Shown: positions 23,746 through 35,400 of the stretch, in pieces
Numbering within the stretch: position 1 is the first letter of the stretch
Layout: each line of letters begins with the position of its first letter
Assembly (NCBI GenBank): GCA_964017185.1
Contig: OZ024872.1
Coordinates: 59,327,817-59,391,816 of the forward strand
Direction: 5' to 3'
Origin: Rugalucina vietnamica
Taxonomy: Eukaryota; Mollusca; Bivalvia; Lucinida; Lucinidae
Length of the DNA: 64,000 bases
The notes under the pieces: generated by a model
Told to the model about the DNA's origin: nothing
What the model saw: the letters and a program-made list of their open reading frames with translations, nothing else
Databases searched by the model: none
Position numbers and translations under genes: made by a program

Positions 23746-23928
23746 GAAATGGTACCAGTTGTTGCTACCATGTCCTGCGCTCGGGATCTTTCAGCAAGCA
23801 ATGGCTTCTACGCAAAAATAACCGCTAACAACTAGTAGTAAGTCCGATAATAGTGTCTGCATTCACCAGAGGATCGTATGGAAGACTGACATTCAGGCTA
23901 AATATGCTATCCTCCCAAAACATGGAAA

Positions 23929-24000
23929 TTATCATTATCATTATTACTACTACTACTACTACTACTACTATTATTATAATTATTATTATTATTATTATTA
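23929..24000. repeat. Trinucleotide microsatellite (ACT then TTA)
   Basis: Nine tandem ACT units flanked by TTA-type units. The frames across it (23825-24160 and 23853-24086) are artefacts of the repeat. Confidence 0.95.
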
Positions 24001-24442
24001 GTGATGTTATATATCTGGGGTTAGAGAAATTAGGCTCTATCGGAGCTGTCTGCTCTATGTGTATTGCTATTGGCTTTAGCTTTTGATGCATTGCCTGAGA
24101 TATCCAACCGTTAAAGGCTTCACTGATTTTTGTTTTAACAAAATTAACAAAAATTACCACATAATCATGCGCACCTTGTAGACTTGGATCAGGCTTGGCA
24201 CCTGTGAGACTTGTACTTTATTAGAGTATCCTATTTTTGCCTGTCTATATATAGCGTTTAACTTAAGAATGTTTAAAATGAGCGAATTAATATGCTGAGG
24301 GGCCGTAAATTTCACACAAGCAAAAGAAACTATATATCCTTGCACATGTTTTAATACTTGATGGCTAATTTATTGCCCTCTTGCTGTGCTGGTCTTAATT
24401 TCTTGAACTGTGGTGTAATTGATATCATGATCCTGCTGATAA

Positions 24443-25217
24443 GCCCAGGGGGGGGGGGGGGTACTCTCATTTTTTGTGGATACATAGGCGAGGCCCCAGC
24501 TTCTACCCCCAAACCCAAAAAATTACTGAGATTTGCTGACCACCCCAAAAAAATACCAGTCCTATCAGGCATACCCAAAAAATACTTGAACTTTTAGCTT
24601 ACCCCAAAAAATTACATGTATTCATCTTTTTATGCCTATTGATGAAATTTTATCACATCCATATGATCTAAGCTGTTGGTGGGACGTTAAATCCCAAATC
24701 AACCAACCAACAGAACATGTCACAATACAGTTAGTATATGTAGGAACTAGGAAGTAAATACCAAGTTGGATAAAATTTAAAGACTTTATCTATTCTCAAA
24801 GTGTAAGTCTTATGATGGTTTTGATTCCATTTGATCTGCAATCCAAACAACATCATCATGATCAAGCTTCCAAAATTTCACCGAGACCAGTCATAAGGCA
24901 TGGTCGCAAACAAAATTGAATTTTAAGGCCTTGTAAGACATAAGTGTAAGCCACTCTTATCTTTATAGAAATAAAGAGATTTCCCAAGAAATGTGCAAAC
25001 CCTGAAAACCCAAAAAATTACTTAGAATTATAGATCACCCCCAAAAAATAATTCAGAAAAGGCATGACCCCAAAAAAATATCCATAAAAAGCTCACTACC
25101 CAAAAAAATAACTAGTTTTTCTGAAAACCCAAAAAAATACGGAAATTCAAAATTTTGACCCCAAAAAAGTCAGCCTCGCCTATGTATACAGGAAATTTCA
25201 GAGTACCCCCCCTGGGC
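24443..25217. mobile_element. MITE-like element with C-rich AAAAAATA repeats
   Basis: It begins gcccaggggggg and ends with the inverse, ccccctgggc, with TGATAA on both sides (24437-24442 and 25218-25223). Subterminal blocks tacataggcgaggc and gcctcgcctatgta are also inverted. Both arms carry many blocks of the type accccaaaaaaata. A decayed fragment of similar sequence lies at about 30545-30640. No coding capacity seen. Confidence 0.8.
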
Positions 25218-25926
25218 TGATAAGGGCTATAAAATCTAACAGTTTCTGGATTCTCAGCGCTGAGGAAAATTCTGGCATAAAAGAAGAGAGTGTTAAGCAA
25301 CATCAGACTTGTTGACTATTGTCATTTTTATAATGAAGAGTCGCTATGTTTCGCTGAGCTTGTATACTCTCTCTACCTACCCTTCACTACTTTGCGTATG
25401 TACATATAAGCAACAGTAATCAATCGCTTTGGTGTCAAGCTATTGTTTTGTAATCCGCAATAAGTTTAATGATATTAATGATTCACAACACCGATGGTTG
25501 CAGGCAAGAAAATCTTTATTTCATTATTCCTATGAGGACAAAAATGTCATAAACATCGCTGTTGTGTTTGACCTTGAGTACATGCTTCATAATGGAAATA
25601 GTAGTAATATGGCATGTTGGAATTTTTTAGCGGACACAACAAAGCACATTAAAGATTTTCTTTCATCGCATTCATTTTAGTTGGTTGGGGCCGGAGCTTC
25701 TTGTCTGTTGCTTGGCCCACTGGGGTTCAACTGGTGTTTTTCTTTTGCTCCGGGTTTCAGAAAGTTATTCGGCGTCCAGGGATCTCCATCGTCGGACAGC
25801 TTACTGAGTCTGTTGAGTCCTCGTTTTGATTCATCAAGGTGGTTATCATGATTTATTCGTTTGTCCTTGATGATTCATTGACTAGTTAGAGATTCACCAC
25901 GAGGACCGAACAACTAACTAAATGTT

Positions 25927-26284
25927 GTGAACCACAGCGGAAGATGAGGGTGAGGTTAGGCGCCAGTAAAACCGGTTTAAGCCCCCCAGTAATTTTATAT
26001 TACTGATCGTTCCAAGGCGATACTTCTGTTGTGGTTCAAATTGTTTTGTGTTTTGGAGTCGAAAATTTGTGCTGTTTGAGCATTATGTACGTTTTCATAT
26101 GTTTAGTTCAGTTCGGGTAACTGAGTGGCCGCCTATTGGGGAATAGCTGCTCACTCGGCTTACGACATGTTTTCATGGTATAAGTACTTAAGTGTCATTT
26201 AAGTTTTTTCCCACCCCTCGGTTTATGGAGTGGGAATTTCTTTCTGATTGCGCCATTTCCTGATCATTGCCTATTTGTACCTTT
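25927..26284 (+). repeat. U-family repeat in unit copy 2
   Basis: Counterpart of 5850-6203 at the same place in the unit, so it was inserted before copies 1 and 2 separated. Confidence 0.7.
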
Positions 26285-26750
26285 TTTCTTCTCTTATTTG
26301 TCTCTCGGTTTGCATTTATTGCTAACGTTTGCCAAATCTTATCTATAACCACAACAGAAAAGCCAAGTTCATACTGTCTTACGATGACGTATTGTGACAA
26401 AGCTAAGTTGATGAAACTTCCGAGTATTACGTGATTGTAATTGATCGACTTACTGCCATGTTTGTAAAGTGAGTTTGAAGCATTGTCCCTTGTGGGGTCT
26501 TTTGATGATATCGTAACCAATGTCTGGACGAAGTTGTAAATGACCGACTCGTAGCTGACTTCACTGTTCTTTATCGCCACAGATAGACAGATACATAAAA
26601 CAACTGGAAGCTTGTGGATAGATAAAGAAGCTAAAGAGCATCGAAAATTCTAAGTCCCTGGCCATCTTATAGGGTATTATAGGGTACATGTATCTGCACC
26701 CTTGTTGATAATGTCATTGTGTCTACAATTATATCATATTGCAAAAGAGG

Positions 26751-29700
26751 CAAGCATGATGGAACGACCAATCTTCAAATAATTATAATTGTTAGAATAA
26801 CTGTCACCATCTCAAACTGAAATGAGGCAATGTCTCCTCTGGGAGCTGTTTAATCCAGTTGTATGGAGATATGGCAGTGGAGAAACTTCTTCCCTTATTA
26901 CCGTCCAAAATGACGCTCTTTCACGTAAGGACCAGTCACCTTGGTTTGAAAAGTTAATTTCCGATGTACATAGGTCCAGGAACTCAACGGGCAAATGGAG
27001 AGCGCTTAGAATAAGAAAACCCTACAGCACACACGTGTGTGCATGACACATTTGAAAAGGTCAACAAAAATGCCTGAAACATATACAGCAATTTCTTGAA
27101 AATTACTTGCCCTTTCTTTTGATATATGTATTTGCATGCTATAAGCAAAGTAAAAATGCAACATCACGTGTTTGATGTTTGCAACGTTCAATTATCATAA
27201 CCTAGTTTGATAATATGTGTAGCCGAAGCTTCGATGCAAACAAAGTTAATGACATAACGATCATAATACTGACCTGGAATTGGCACGTGCCTCAGGTAAA
27301 TTCTGGCCAGGTACTAATGGGCAATCCATTATTAGGATGAGAGACATACATAGGTAATTTATACCTTGGATGCATCATTTAGTCACATGAGCTCGGGAAA
27401 AGGTCAAGTCACAAATATTATTATATTCGAATGATTATGATGCAGGGTGATCTCTGTCAGCATTTCAGTAACATGCAGCATGGCACAAATATGAACATAT
27501 AATCGAATTTCAGAGGCATCAAAATTTTGTATCAATTAGCGGGTTTTTTCTTTGTGTTACTGATCGTTCCAAGTCGATACTTCTGTAGTGGTTCTTTTTG
27601 TTTTATGTCTTGGTGTTTAAAATTTTTTGTGCTGTTGGCGCCTTATGTGTGTTTTCATATTTTTAGTTAAGTTAAGGTAACTGAGTGGCCACCTATTGGG
27701 AAAATAGCTGCTCATTCGGCTTACGATATGTTTCATGGTATAAGTACCTGATTGTTAGTTTGTTTGTTTTTTTTTCCCACCTCGGTTTTTGGAGTGGGAA
27801 TCTTTTTCTGATTGCGCCTTTTCCTGATCTTTGCCTACTTGTACCTTTTTTGCTTGTTAGTTATACTGGTACATGCATTTTCAGATATGCTTTAGCAAGA
27901 TCAGACTGCCTTGATCTGTTTCAAAATAGCATACATGTACCTATTACATGCCGTATGCATCCAACTTCTTCTCACCTCAGTCGTTATATTAAGCTTCACC
28001 CTTTGAAATCATAATTACAAAGTTGTGTTATATCCCAGGGTGAGGTCTATCAGATTTGCCTGTTGTAACAACCAATTTGTGGCACTGTTTGTATAACCAT
28101 ATTCCAGTTCCTTTCAATTAGCCTTGTATGTTAAGATCCAAGGTTAATTTCCGACTCGCTGTAAGAGTTAATTACGATACGATTTATTCTCTATACATAG
28201 AAATTAACAGAATCATTAATCTGCTTCTTGTTATAGTAACAAGCAAAGAAGAAAGGAGAAAACCTCGGTATATGTCGTGACCAGAAATAAGACGGTAAAA
28301 TGCGTGCATGCATGTGAAAGCGGGACAACATTGCAATATTGAGCTTGTTCTCGCCAAAACATTAGTTAGGGCTCCTGTTATACTAGCTATCAAAGAAGAA
28401 ATGAGGGAAACGTTTGACATGTTTCCCGAATTGAAAAAGACTGTAAATACAAAACATGTCTACTTCTGTTGTAGAACTTTTTGCGGCAAATTACGAGTAA
28501 ATGTTGGTGATATTTTGGGTAGAACAGATCACCGTTGAAACAAGTGAAAAATTTCAACTAAGGCTCCACTTAGAAACATAGGCCAAACAATAAACATGAT
28601 AAAAGAAAAATTTACCTGCGGAACGTAGTCTAAGCATGTTGCTAAAAACAGAGATGGAAGCAAATTAAACAGTGGCATCAAAACTGAACTTAGAGCGGTA
28701 ATGAAGCGAGCAAAGCATGTTTTATGATACTAAAAATGGCTGTTTTATATGAAAACAATTCACTTTACTACTTCCTATTCTCTGCAAGTGTTGAGAGTTA
28801 GTGAAGCTTTCATCGTACAGGTGAAAAATTAAACAAGGAAGTAAAGCATATAAAGAACGTGAGTTGAAAACAATGACAAAGGGTTGAATGAAGAATCGCC
28901 AGAAAACTTAAACATGATACAGTCATGTGCAATCTGCCACATTGCTAACAGACATTTTATTACATAAAGTTTTATTTGTTTCTGATTAATCCGGATATTG
29001 GTCATTGATAATTGAACTCGTACTTGTTCATTCAATCGTAAAGATCAACATCCAAATTCCGTATGTTTCACTATAAAATCATTAGAATATTGAAATATTT
29101 CATGGAGTTCATTATCAGAAATATAAGACGCAAGAGGGTACCATGCAGCGTTGTAGTGCTTTAGTTCTATCATTGTGTTTATCAGACATATCGGCATGAC
29201 ATATAGCGGCATGGGTCCATAAAAAGTCAAGCAGCTTGAGTTTTGCAAGAATGATAAATTGTTTCATAATCTGTATAGTAGGCGTTTTGACAAATTTGAG
29301 AAACTAGGATTAAGCGCCAGTTTATTTGCCAATTTTGTAGAAATCTTTCGAAATAATCGAATAAACGGTATATATATGAAGTGCTTGAGACCATTGCATT
29401 GTTCTAATTCAAATTATATATTCTCCCTGTTTTCAATCCATCTAAGAAACATAAAACTTGTTTGCTTGTACTGCAAATTGTCATTCTATGAATTTCAATT
29501 TAAAGAATCGCGTTATTTCGCTGAGCTCGTATACTTTCTCTACACTACTCTTCATTACTTTGCGTATATTTTGACATCTAAGCAATAGAAATCAATCGCG
29601 TTGATGCCAAGCTATTGTTTTCTAATGCGCTATAAGTTTAATGATATTAATGATTCACAACACCGATGGTTGCAGGCACGAGAATCTTCATTTGATAATT

Positions 29701-30260
29701 CCTATGAGGACAAAAATGTCATAAACATCGCTAATGTGTTTGACCTTGAGTACATGCTTTCCAGAAGAAGACTATTAATATGGAATGTTATACAGTTTAA
29801 GCCGGGCAAACAAGTGTTTCACCATAAAGCATTGGCTTTTGACATTGACGTTTCAGGAAACAGTTACTGTAAAATTTCATTTCCATTTATATTGTCAAGC
29901 CGTTTCCTTTACGCATGAGGTAATGTTCTCTCTCACCGCACATTCTCCTCCTAGGCTCTCTGTTTGCATTTATTTCTGACGTTGCCGTCAATGTCCTTGA
30001 CAAATATGTTCTACAATCACAGCAAAAAGGTCAAGTTCAAACCGTCTTACGATGACTTATTGTGACAAAGCTAAGTTGATAAAACTTTTGATTGTAATTG
30101 ATCGACTAGCTGCCATGTTTGTAAAGTGTGTTTGAAGCATCGTCCCTTGTGGTGTCTTTTGATTGTCTGAACAAAATTGTCAATGACCGAATCGTAGCTG
30201 ACTCAATTACTTCGTCGGTACGATATAAGGGCACCTAAAATGACTGGAAGCTTGAGTTTT
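26751..30260 (+). repeat. Tandem duplication unit, copy 3 (diverged, 5' truncated)
   Basis: It starts at the equivalent of about 2690 in copy 1 and follows it to about 6540, with many more substitutions and indels than separate copies 1 and 2. Anchors are 26821 (aggcaatgtctcctctggga), 27300, 28020, 28640, 29230 and 29640. Short frames at 29259-29588 and 29601-29918 match parts of copy 1 frames but are altered. Confidence 0.8.
27557..27852 (+). repeat. U-family repeat in unit copy 3
   Basis: It shares the ctgagtggcc and ttactgatcgttcc blocks with 5850-6203 but sits at another place in the unit (equivalent of about 3575), so it is an independent insertion. Confidence 0.65.
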
Positions 30261-31432
30261 AGGCAAAGAAGCGAATGAAAGCAGGCTTTCAGGGCAGCGA
30301 AATTGCCAGAGGGCCGATCATCGAGTAGACTTTGAATATTTAATGAATGATCTTACGCCGGACTCAGGCGAATGGCAAAAATGATAGTCCTGTGAGGAAT
30401 AGACGAGTAAATGTAGAGCTCAATCTCCGTCACAACCTTGCAAGTTTTTGAAAGGTTGTAGCCTTAAAGAAATCGTTTTCTACAATATTAACTCTGCTAT
30501 ATCACCACCGATGGTTCTGCGGCGGTAAACAAGACATTGTTATCACAGGGGATGCCCAAAAATACCCTATCAAATAAATACTTATATTTTCTGAAAAGCC
30601 CAAAGATAATGAAATTCAAAATTTTGACCCTAACAAAAATCAGACCATCTTATTATTTATCCATTAAAGATCAGAGAACCGCCTAGAATGGAATTTGTCA
30701 TCCGTTCGATTTCGCCATGTTAATTTCGCTAACAAGGGCCATGTGTTTGATTCCGAAGAAATCGCAGTTTATGTTTAAGCATAAGAAGTAATGCAATTGA
30801 ATTAAATGTATCCGGGTACGACTATGTTTGGCAGCGGCCTAGTAACTGTTCTTCCAGAAAAGCTGTTCCCTAAGTTATAGAACAATTTGCATACCTGTGT
30901 TGGCGATTGTTAAAAATTAAACCCAAAGTCTGAACTAATTTCTAACGTATACCCATCTGTCATATTTTCTTGGAAAGATCATTTATCATCTCGACTAACT
31001 GCTCTTTTTAAAAGCTTCTTGACTTTTTCCTATCTTTCTGCCGATACAATATTGATAAGTATGAAGATATGTCTGGAACACTATAGCTCTGCGGGGTCTC
31101 TGATGGGGTCTTGATTACGATAACGAGGAGTGCAAAACACTTCACACATGATATGGGGTGGCAATCTTGGATTAAAACCGCGGATCAAAGTAATATTTCA
31201 GCCGAGCGAGGAAATGAAATTGATGTTGACTTTTCGAAATATGTCATATTTTTGTTGTCTGCGAAACAAATATAACATCCGATTCCAAAGCATTGGCCAC
31301 TAGGGACATCCTGGTAAAGATAGAAACAATTTTAATGTCAAAAGCATGCATCAAACTGACGCCTTTTAGATATTCTTTATCAGATCGAAACTTTGCTTCG
31401 GTTTGCGTATCTGACATATTGTTGTTTTTCCC

Positions 31433-31512
<80 letters not shown>

Positions 31513-32080
31513 AAGATGTGCCAGTTAATGGTCATTACCTTATTTCACATGCTAAAGGGAGAACTACGATGCTAAGCTTATTACCGTTAGAGTATTACGA
31601 AAACTCACTAATGCTACAAACAATAATACATCGATAATGACATTATTACTCATTTTAAAAATTCTGCACAATGAACATTTCTTTAATTCTTCTCCTGCAA
31701 GGCCCTATACTACTGTGGCCTCTCTCAATATTACTGCCTGTCAGACGTGTGTCTTATCAGCCGTTCCCGGGTGTTTATTTCCGAATCCTGAAGAGGCTGA
31801 TTCTTATCAAAAAAATAAATTATTTATGTCTTATAGCTGGCAATCAATATCGGAACGTGATAAAATCCCAAACAAGTAATCCGGTCTTGATGCTAAAGCT
31901 TATCCACACGTAGTGAGTTCCTATTTTCAGTTCTCCTGATGCTCTTACAGTAATTAATGTTACTTCAGGTTGCTTAGGTTATAGACCCATGGTCTGTGTG
32001 CCGCTTTCTTTTTCACTTAATATACCTTGGGAATTACATGACTGATTCCTTTAATAATACTAAACAACAATTATAGATGT
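30260..32080. other. Intergenic stretch before the mannosidase
   Basis: No gene recognised. It holds a decayed AAAAATA-type fragment (30545-30640), an inverted piece of the tandem unit (about 31010-31125, matching 395-480 of copy 1 in reverse) and a microsatellite. The small frames at 31293-31913 are not supported. Confidence 0.6.
31433..31510. repeat. Compound (CT)n(GT)n microsatellite
   Basis: About 40 bases of CT repeat run directly into about 38 bases of GT repeat. Confidence 0.97.
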
Positions 32081-32084
32081 AATC

Positions 32085-32285
32085 ACTACGGTGATAGTAT
32101 AATGGTTACCCTTCTCTAGCGCAGCAACAGGAGACAAGATTAGGATTGGCATCAGTTTAAATGTGGCTAGTGATCCTTTCCATGGAATCAGATACCTGAG
32201 AGGTTTCAATATGTTTACATTTGAGCTTTAAAATAGTGAAAACATGAACCGTGGTTCAGGGCAACATGAACCGTGGTTCAGGGCA
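32085..32285 (+). repeat. tRNA-like SINE relic and short tandem duplication
   Basis: 32089-32110 (ggtgatagtataatggttac) resembles the 5' half of an Asp-type tRNA; the B box is degraded. At 32242-32285 the 22-mer acatgaaccgtggttcagggca-type unit is repeated twice in tandem. Confidence 0.4.
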
Positions 32286-32420
32286 TGGACATGCAAGCTT
32301 GACTACGCCTCTAGAGTTGTCATCGGCAGATAACCCGAAACGAGGCTCCAGACTGGATACCAATCAAAAACATTTACTTAGCAGAAAAATATAAGATATT
32401 ATCTATTTTTATATTTTCAG

Positions 32421-32496
32421 ATATGACCTGACTTGACGGTGTGCACATGATGGAACCACCCGTGGACCTGACTACTCGCAACAAACTTGTGCCAGG
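32421..32496 (+). other. Possible 5' UTR exon start of the mannosidase
   Basis: A pyrimidine/T-rich tract ending tttttatattttcag (AG at 32419-32420) is a good splice acceptor 76 bp before the ATG. An upstream non-coding exon is therefore plausible. Unproven. Confidence 0.35.
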
Positions 32497-35400
32497 ATGA
32501 AATTTCAAGAACGCCTCGCCATGGTCTCCACTGCTGGGTTTCTAACCATCATCTACCTGCTCTTGGTATACAGCCAGGGTGTGGTCCAGGACTGGAGTAT
32601 TGACCTCCATCCCGGTCGCCACCGTAGGGCCCTCTCTGCCGAGTATGAAATGGAAGATATGCTGTGGACTCAGTCGCATGGATCTAAAAGCTGTAGCAAA
32701 TCGAACTGGAATAACTCTAACTCGACGATCTCGACATTACTTTTACCGGAGAAAACGAATTTTAAGATTTATAGCAATAAGCAATATAGTATGCCCCATC
32801 CATCAATTGAAGAGATTCTGACCAAAACTGATAGGGTGGATGTGATAATACTGCCATATTCACACGTTGACGCGGGCTGGTTAAGAACAATAGAGGACTA
32901 TTATGTATACAACGTTAGAAGTATTCTGAACAATATGGTAGACAAACTGAAACAGTACAAAGACATGACATTTGTTTGGGCAGAGACAGTTTTCTTGAGT
33001 ATGTGGTGGAATGAGCTAGAGGACGATGTAAAATTGCAGGTGCGGCGATTGATCCAAAGGGGACAACTGGAGATCGTCTCCGGCGGTTGGATAATGGCAG
33101 ATGAAGCCACAACTCATTATATATCAATAATAGATCAGTTATCAGAAGGACATAGATGGGTAATGGAACACTTGAATACAAAACCAGTGAACAGTTGGGT
33201 AATAGATCCGTTCGGTCATTCAGGAACTATGCCTTACTTTTGGAACAAGGCAGGTATGGAAAATATGGTAGTTCAAAGGGTCCATCAAGCTATTAAAGCA
33301 ACATTAGCTGCACAGAATAGTTTAGAATTCATGTGGAGACAATTCTGGGATGAGTATGGGAAAAACGATATGCTATGCCATATAATGCCGTACATATTTT
33401 ACGGATTACACTATACATGCGGACCAAAGAAACAAATCTGTGCAATGTACGACTATGGACAGTCTCGGTTAAAGAATGAAAATTTTACTGGTAAGATAGT
33501 TACCGATGAAAATGTTGAAACCCAAGCTAGATTCCTTTATGAACAATACAAATTGAAAGCCAGTTTGTTCAAGTACAACACAGTCCTAGTCCCTATAGGG
33601 GATGATTTTAGATTCGACAAGGATACAGAATGGGATCTGCATTACACTAATTATAAGAAATTGATGAAATATATTAATTCTAAACCTGAGTGGAATATGA
33701 ACGTGAAATTTGGAACATTAAAAGACTATTTCGATAAGATAAGAAAAGAAGAGAAATTAATGTCAAAACAGAGAATCAAAAACAGTTTTCCCGTTTTGAA
33801 TGGTGACTTTTTCCCGTATTCCGATATGGACTCTGAATACTGGACGGGATATTATTCAACCAGGCCGTTCGGAAAACAGTTATCGCGTGACTTAGAATCA
33901 AGTCTGAGAATAGCTGATATTCTTGATGCATTTGCTTATGCACATTACAGCAAATTAGATATTGCTTACGAGGGATATCATGAAGTTGCAGCCAAGCTTC
34001 AGGGAGCCAGGCATAATCTTGGATTATTCTTACACCATGACGCGATCACTGGGACATCCAAACCACATGTTGTGTTTGATTATGAAAATAAGTTACTGTC
34101 AGCTTTTAATGACACACAAGATGCAATTAAAATTGCAACGCAAACGCTTTTATCAAATGGAAAAATGCAAAACCATATCATTCTCAATTCAGATACAACT
34201 CGAACAGATCCGTTTACACCATCTTATAAGAAAGTTATACAAGTTAAAGAAAAAGGAACAAAGATTATACTTGTAAATTCCATTGCCCAAAAAAGAACTG
34301 AATATGTGCGTGTCCTTGTAGATAGCTTTAGCATAGAAATAAGAAATTCCAAACATGAATCCATTCCATTCCAAATTAACCCAGTTTTCAAAGACAATGA
34401 TGTAATTAAACGTGACGAATTCGAAATAGTTTTCCTTGCCCACTTGCCACCATTAGGAATAGACACTTATACAATTCACAAAGTGAAGAAGTTAGAATAT
34501 GGAAGTTGGGCAGCTGTGACTACATACAATGTCGAACAAGATATTCCAGAAGGATTAGGGTTTTATTCGTACACGCCAAGACCAGAAGATTCTAAGAATA
34601 TTTTCATAGAGAATAGCTTTATAAAAGCAGCGTTCGACAGAAAGACTGGATTGCTAAAACATGTGTATGACCATAAGGTAGAAAAGGGTAGCGAAATAAA
34701 ATTGCAATTTATGGCATATAAATCCCATGCAAGTGGAGCGTACCTTTTCTATCCTTCAAGTACCGCAAATAATATTCTTGGCACCATTCCAAAGATAAGA
34801 CTTATCAAAGGACTTTATATGGAGGAAATTCGTGTAGATTATGACTTTTTGACGCACAGCGTAAAATTATACGACACCCTTAATGCTCAAGGAAAGGGAC
34901 TACATATAGAAAATAAAATTGATATGACAGTAGGTGACATGCGTAACACTGAGGTAATTATGAGGTTTGAATCCGATTTGAAGAACAAAGAAGGTTCGTT
35001 CTATACTGACCAAAATGGATATCAGTTAATAGGGAGGCTAACAGATTCTGGTCGAAGAATAGAAGCAAATTATTACCCGGTGACTTCAATGGCATTGTTG
35101 GAAGATAGCTCCAGGAGATTGGTATTGCACATGAAGCAAAGTCATGGTGCAGCGTCATTGAAGCAAGGTTGGCTGGAGGTGATGTTGGACAGACAGGTGT
35201 TGATGGATGATAAGAGGGGACTGGGGGAGGGCGTGTGGGACAATCGACCCACAGTTAGCCAGTTCGTTCTTCAGGTCGAACATAAAGACAGACTTGAAGC
35301 TGTGAATGATCTCAGGTTTACACATCCCTCCTTATTAAGTTTGATACAAAATGAGTGGCTTCAACAGCCAATTCCTGTTCTCTATTATGCCTCCAAAGAT

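Larger units (their letters stand above)
22893..25292. mobile_element. 2.4 kb TTAA-flanked composite element in unit copy 2
   Basis: TTAA at 22889-22892 and 25293-25296 flanks a segment starting cactctc and ending gagagtg. Copy 1 has one TTAA at the matching site (5235-5238). The ends remain imperfectly inverted for about 60 bp, with blocks such as tatgcca and aactgtt. There is no transposase. Inside are a split tRNA-like SINE (23431-23745), a trinucleotide repeat and another foldback element (24443-25217). Non-autonomous; superfamily uncertain. Confidence 0.8.
8755..26735 (+). repeat. Tandem duplication unit, copy 2 (interrupted)
   Basis: Homologous to copy 1 in the segments 8755-10612, 11686-14676, 22654-22892 and 25293-26735, with scattered substitutions. 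The gaps are the U-family insertion (10613-11685), the BEL/Pao element (14677-22653) and a TTAA-flanked element (22893-25292). The 119 aa frame at 14228-14587 (-) and the 130 aa frame at 26188-26580 (-) have disrupted counterparts in copy 1, and the second runs into the U repeat, so I do not call them genes. Confidence 0.85.

Noticed and set aside
26188..26580. 130 aa frame in unit copy 2
   Set aside because: Its C-terminal third is the U repeat, and copy 1 has two in-frame stops; no known homologue.
32579..32821. 80 aa frame overlapping the mannosidase start
   Set aside because: Out-of-frame shadow of the mannosidase coding sequence.
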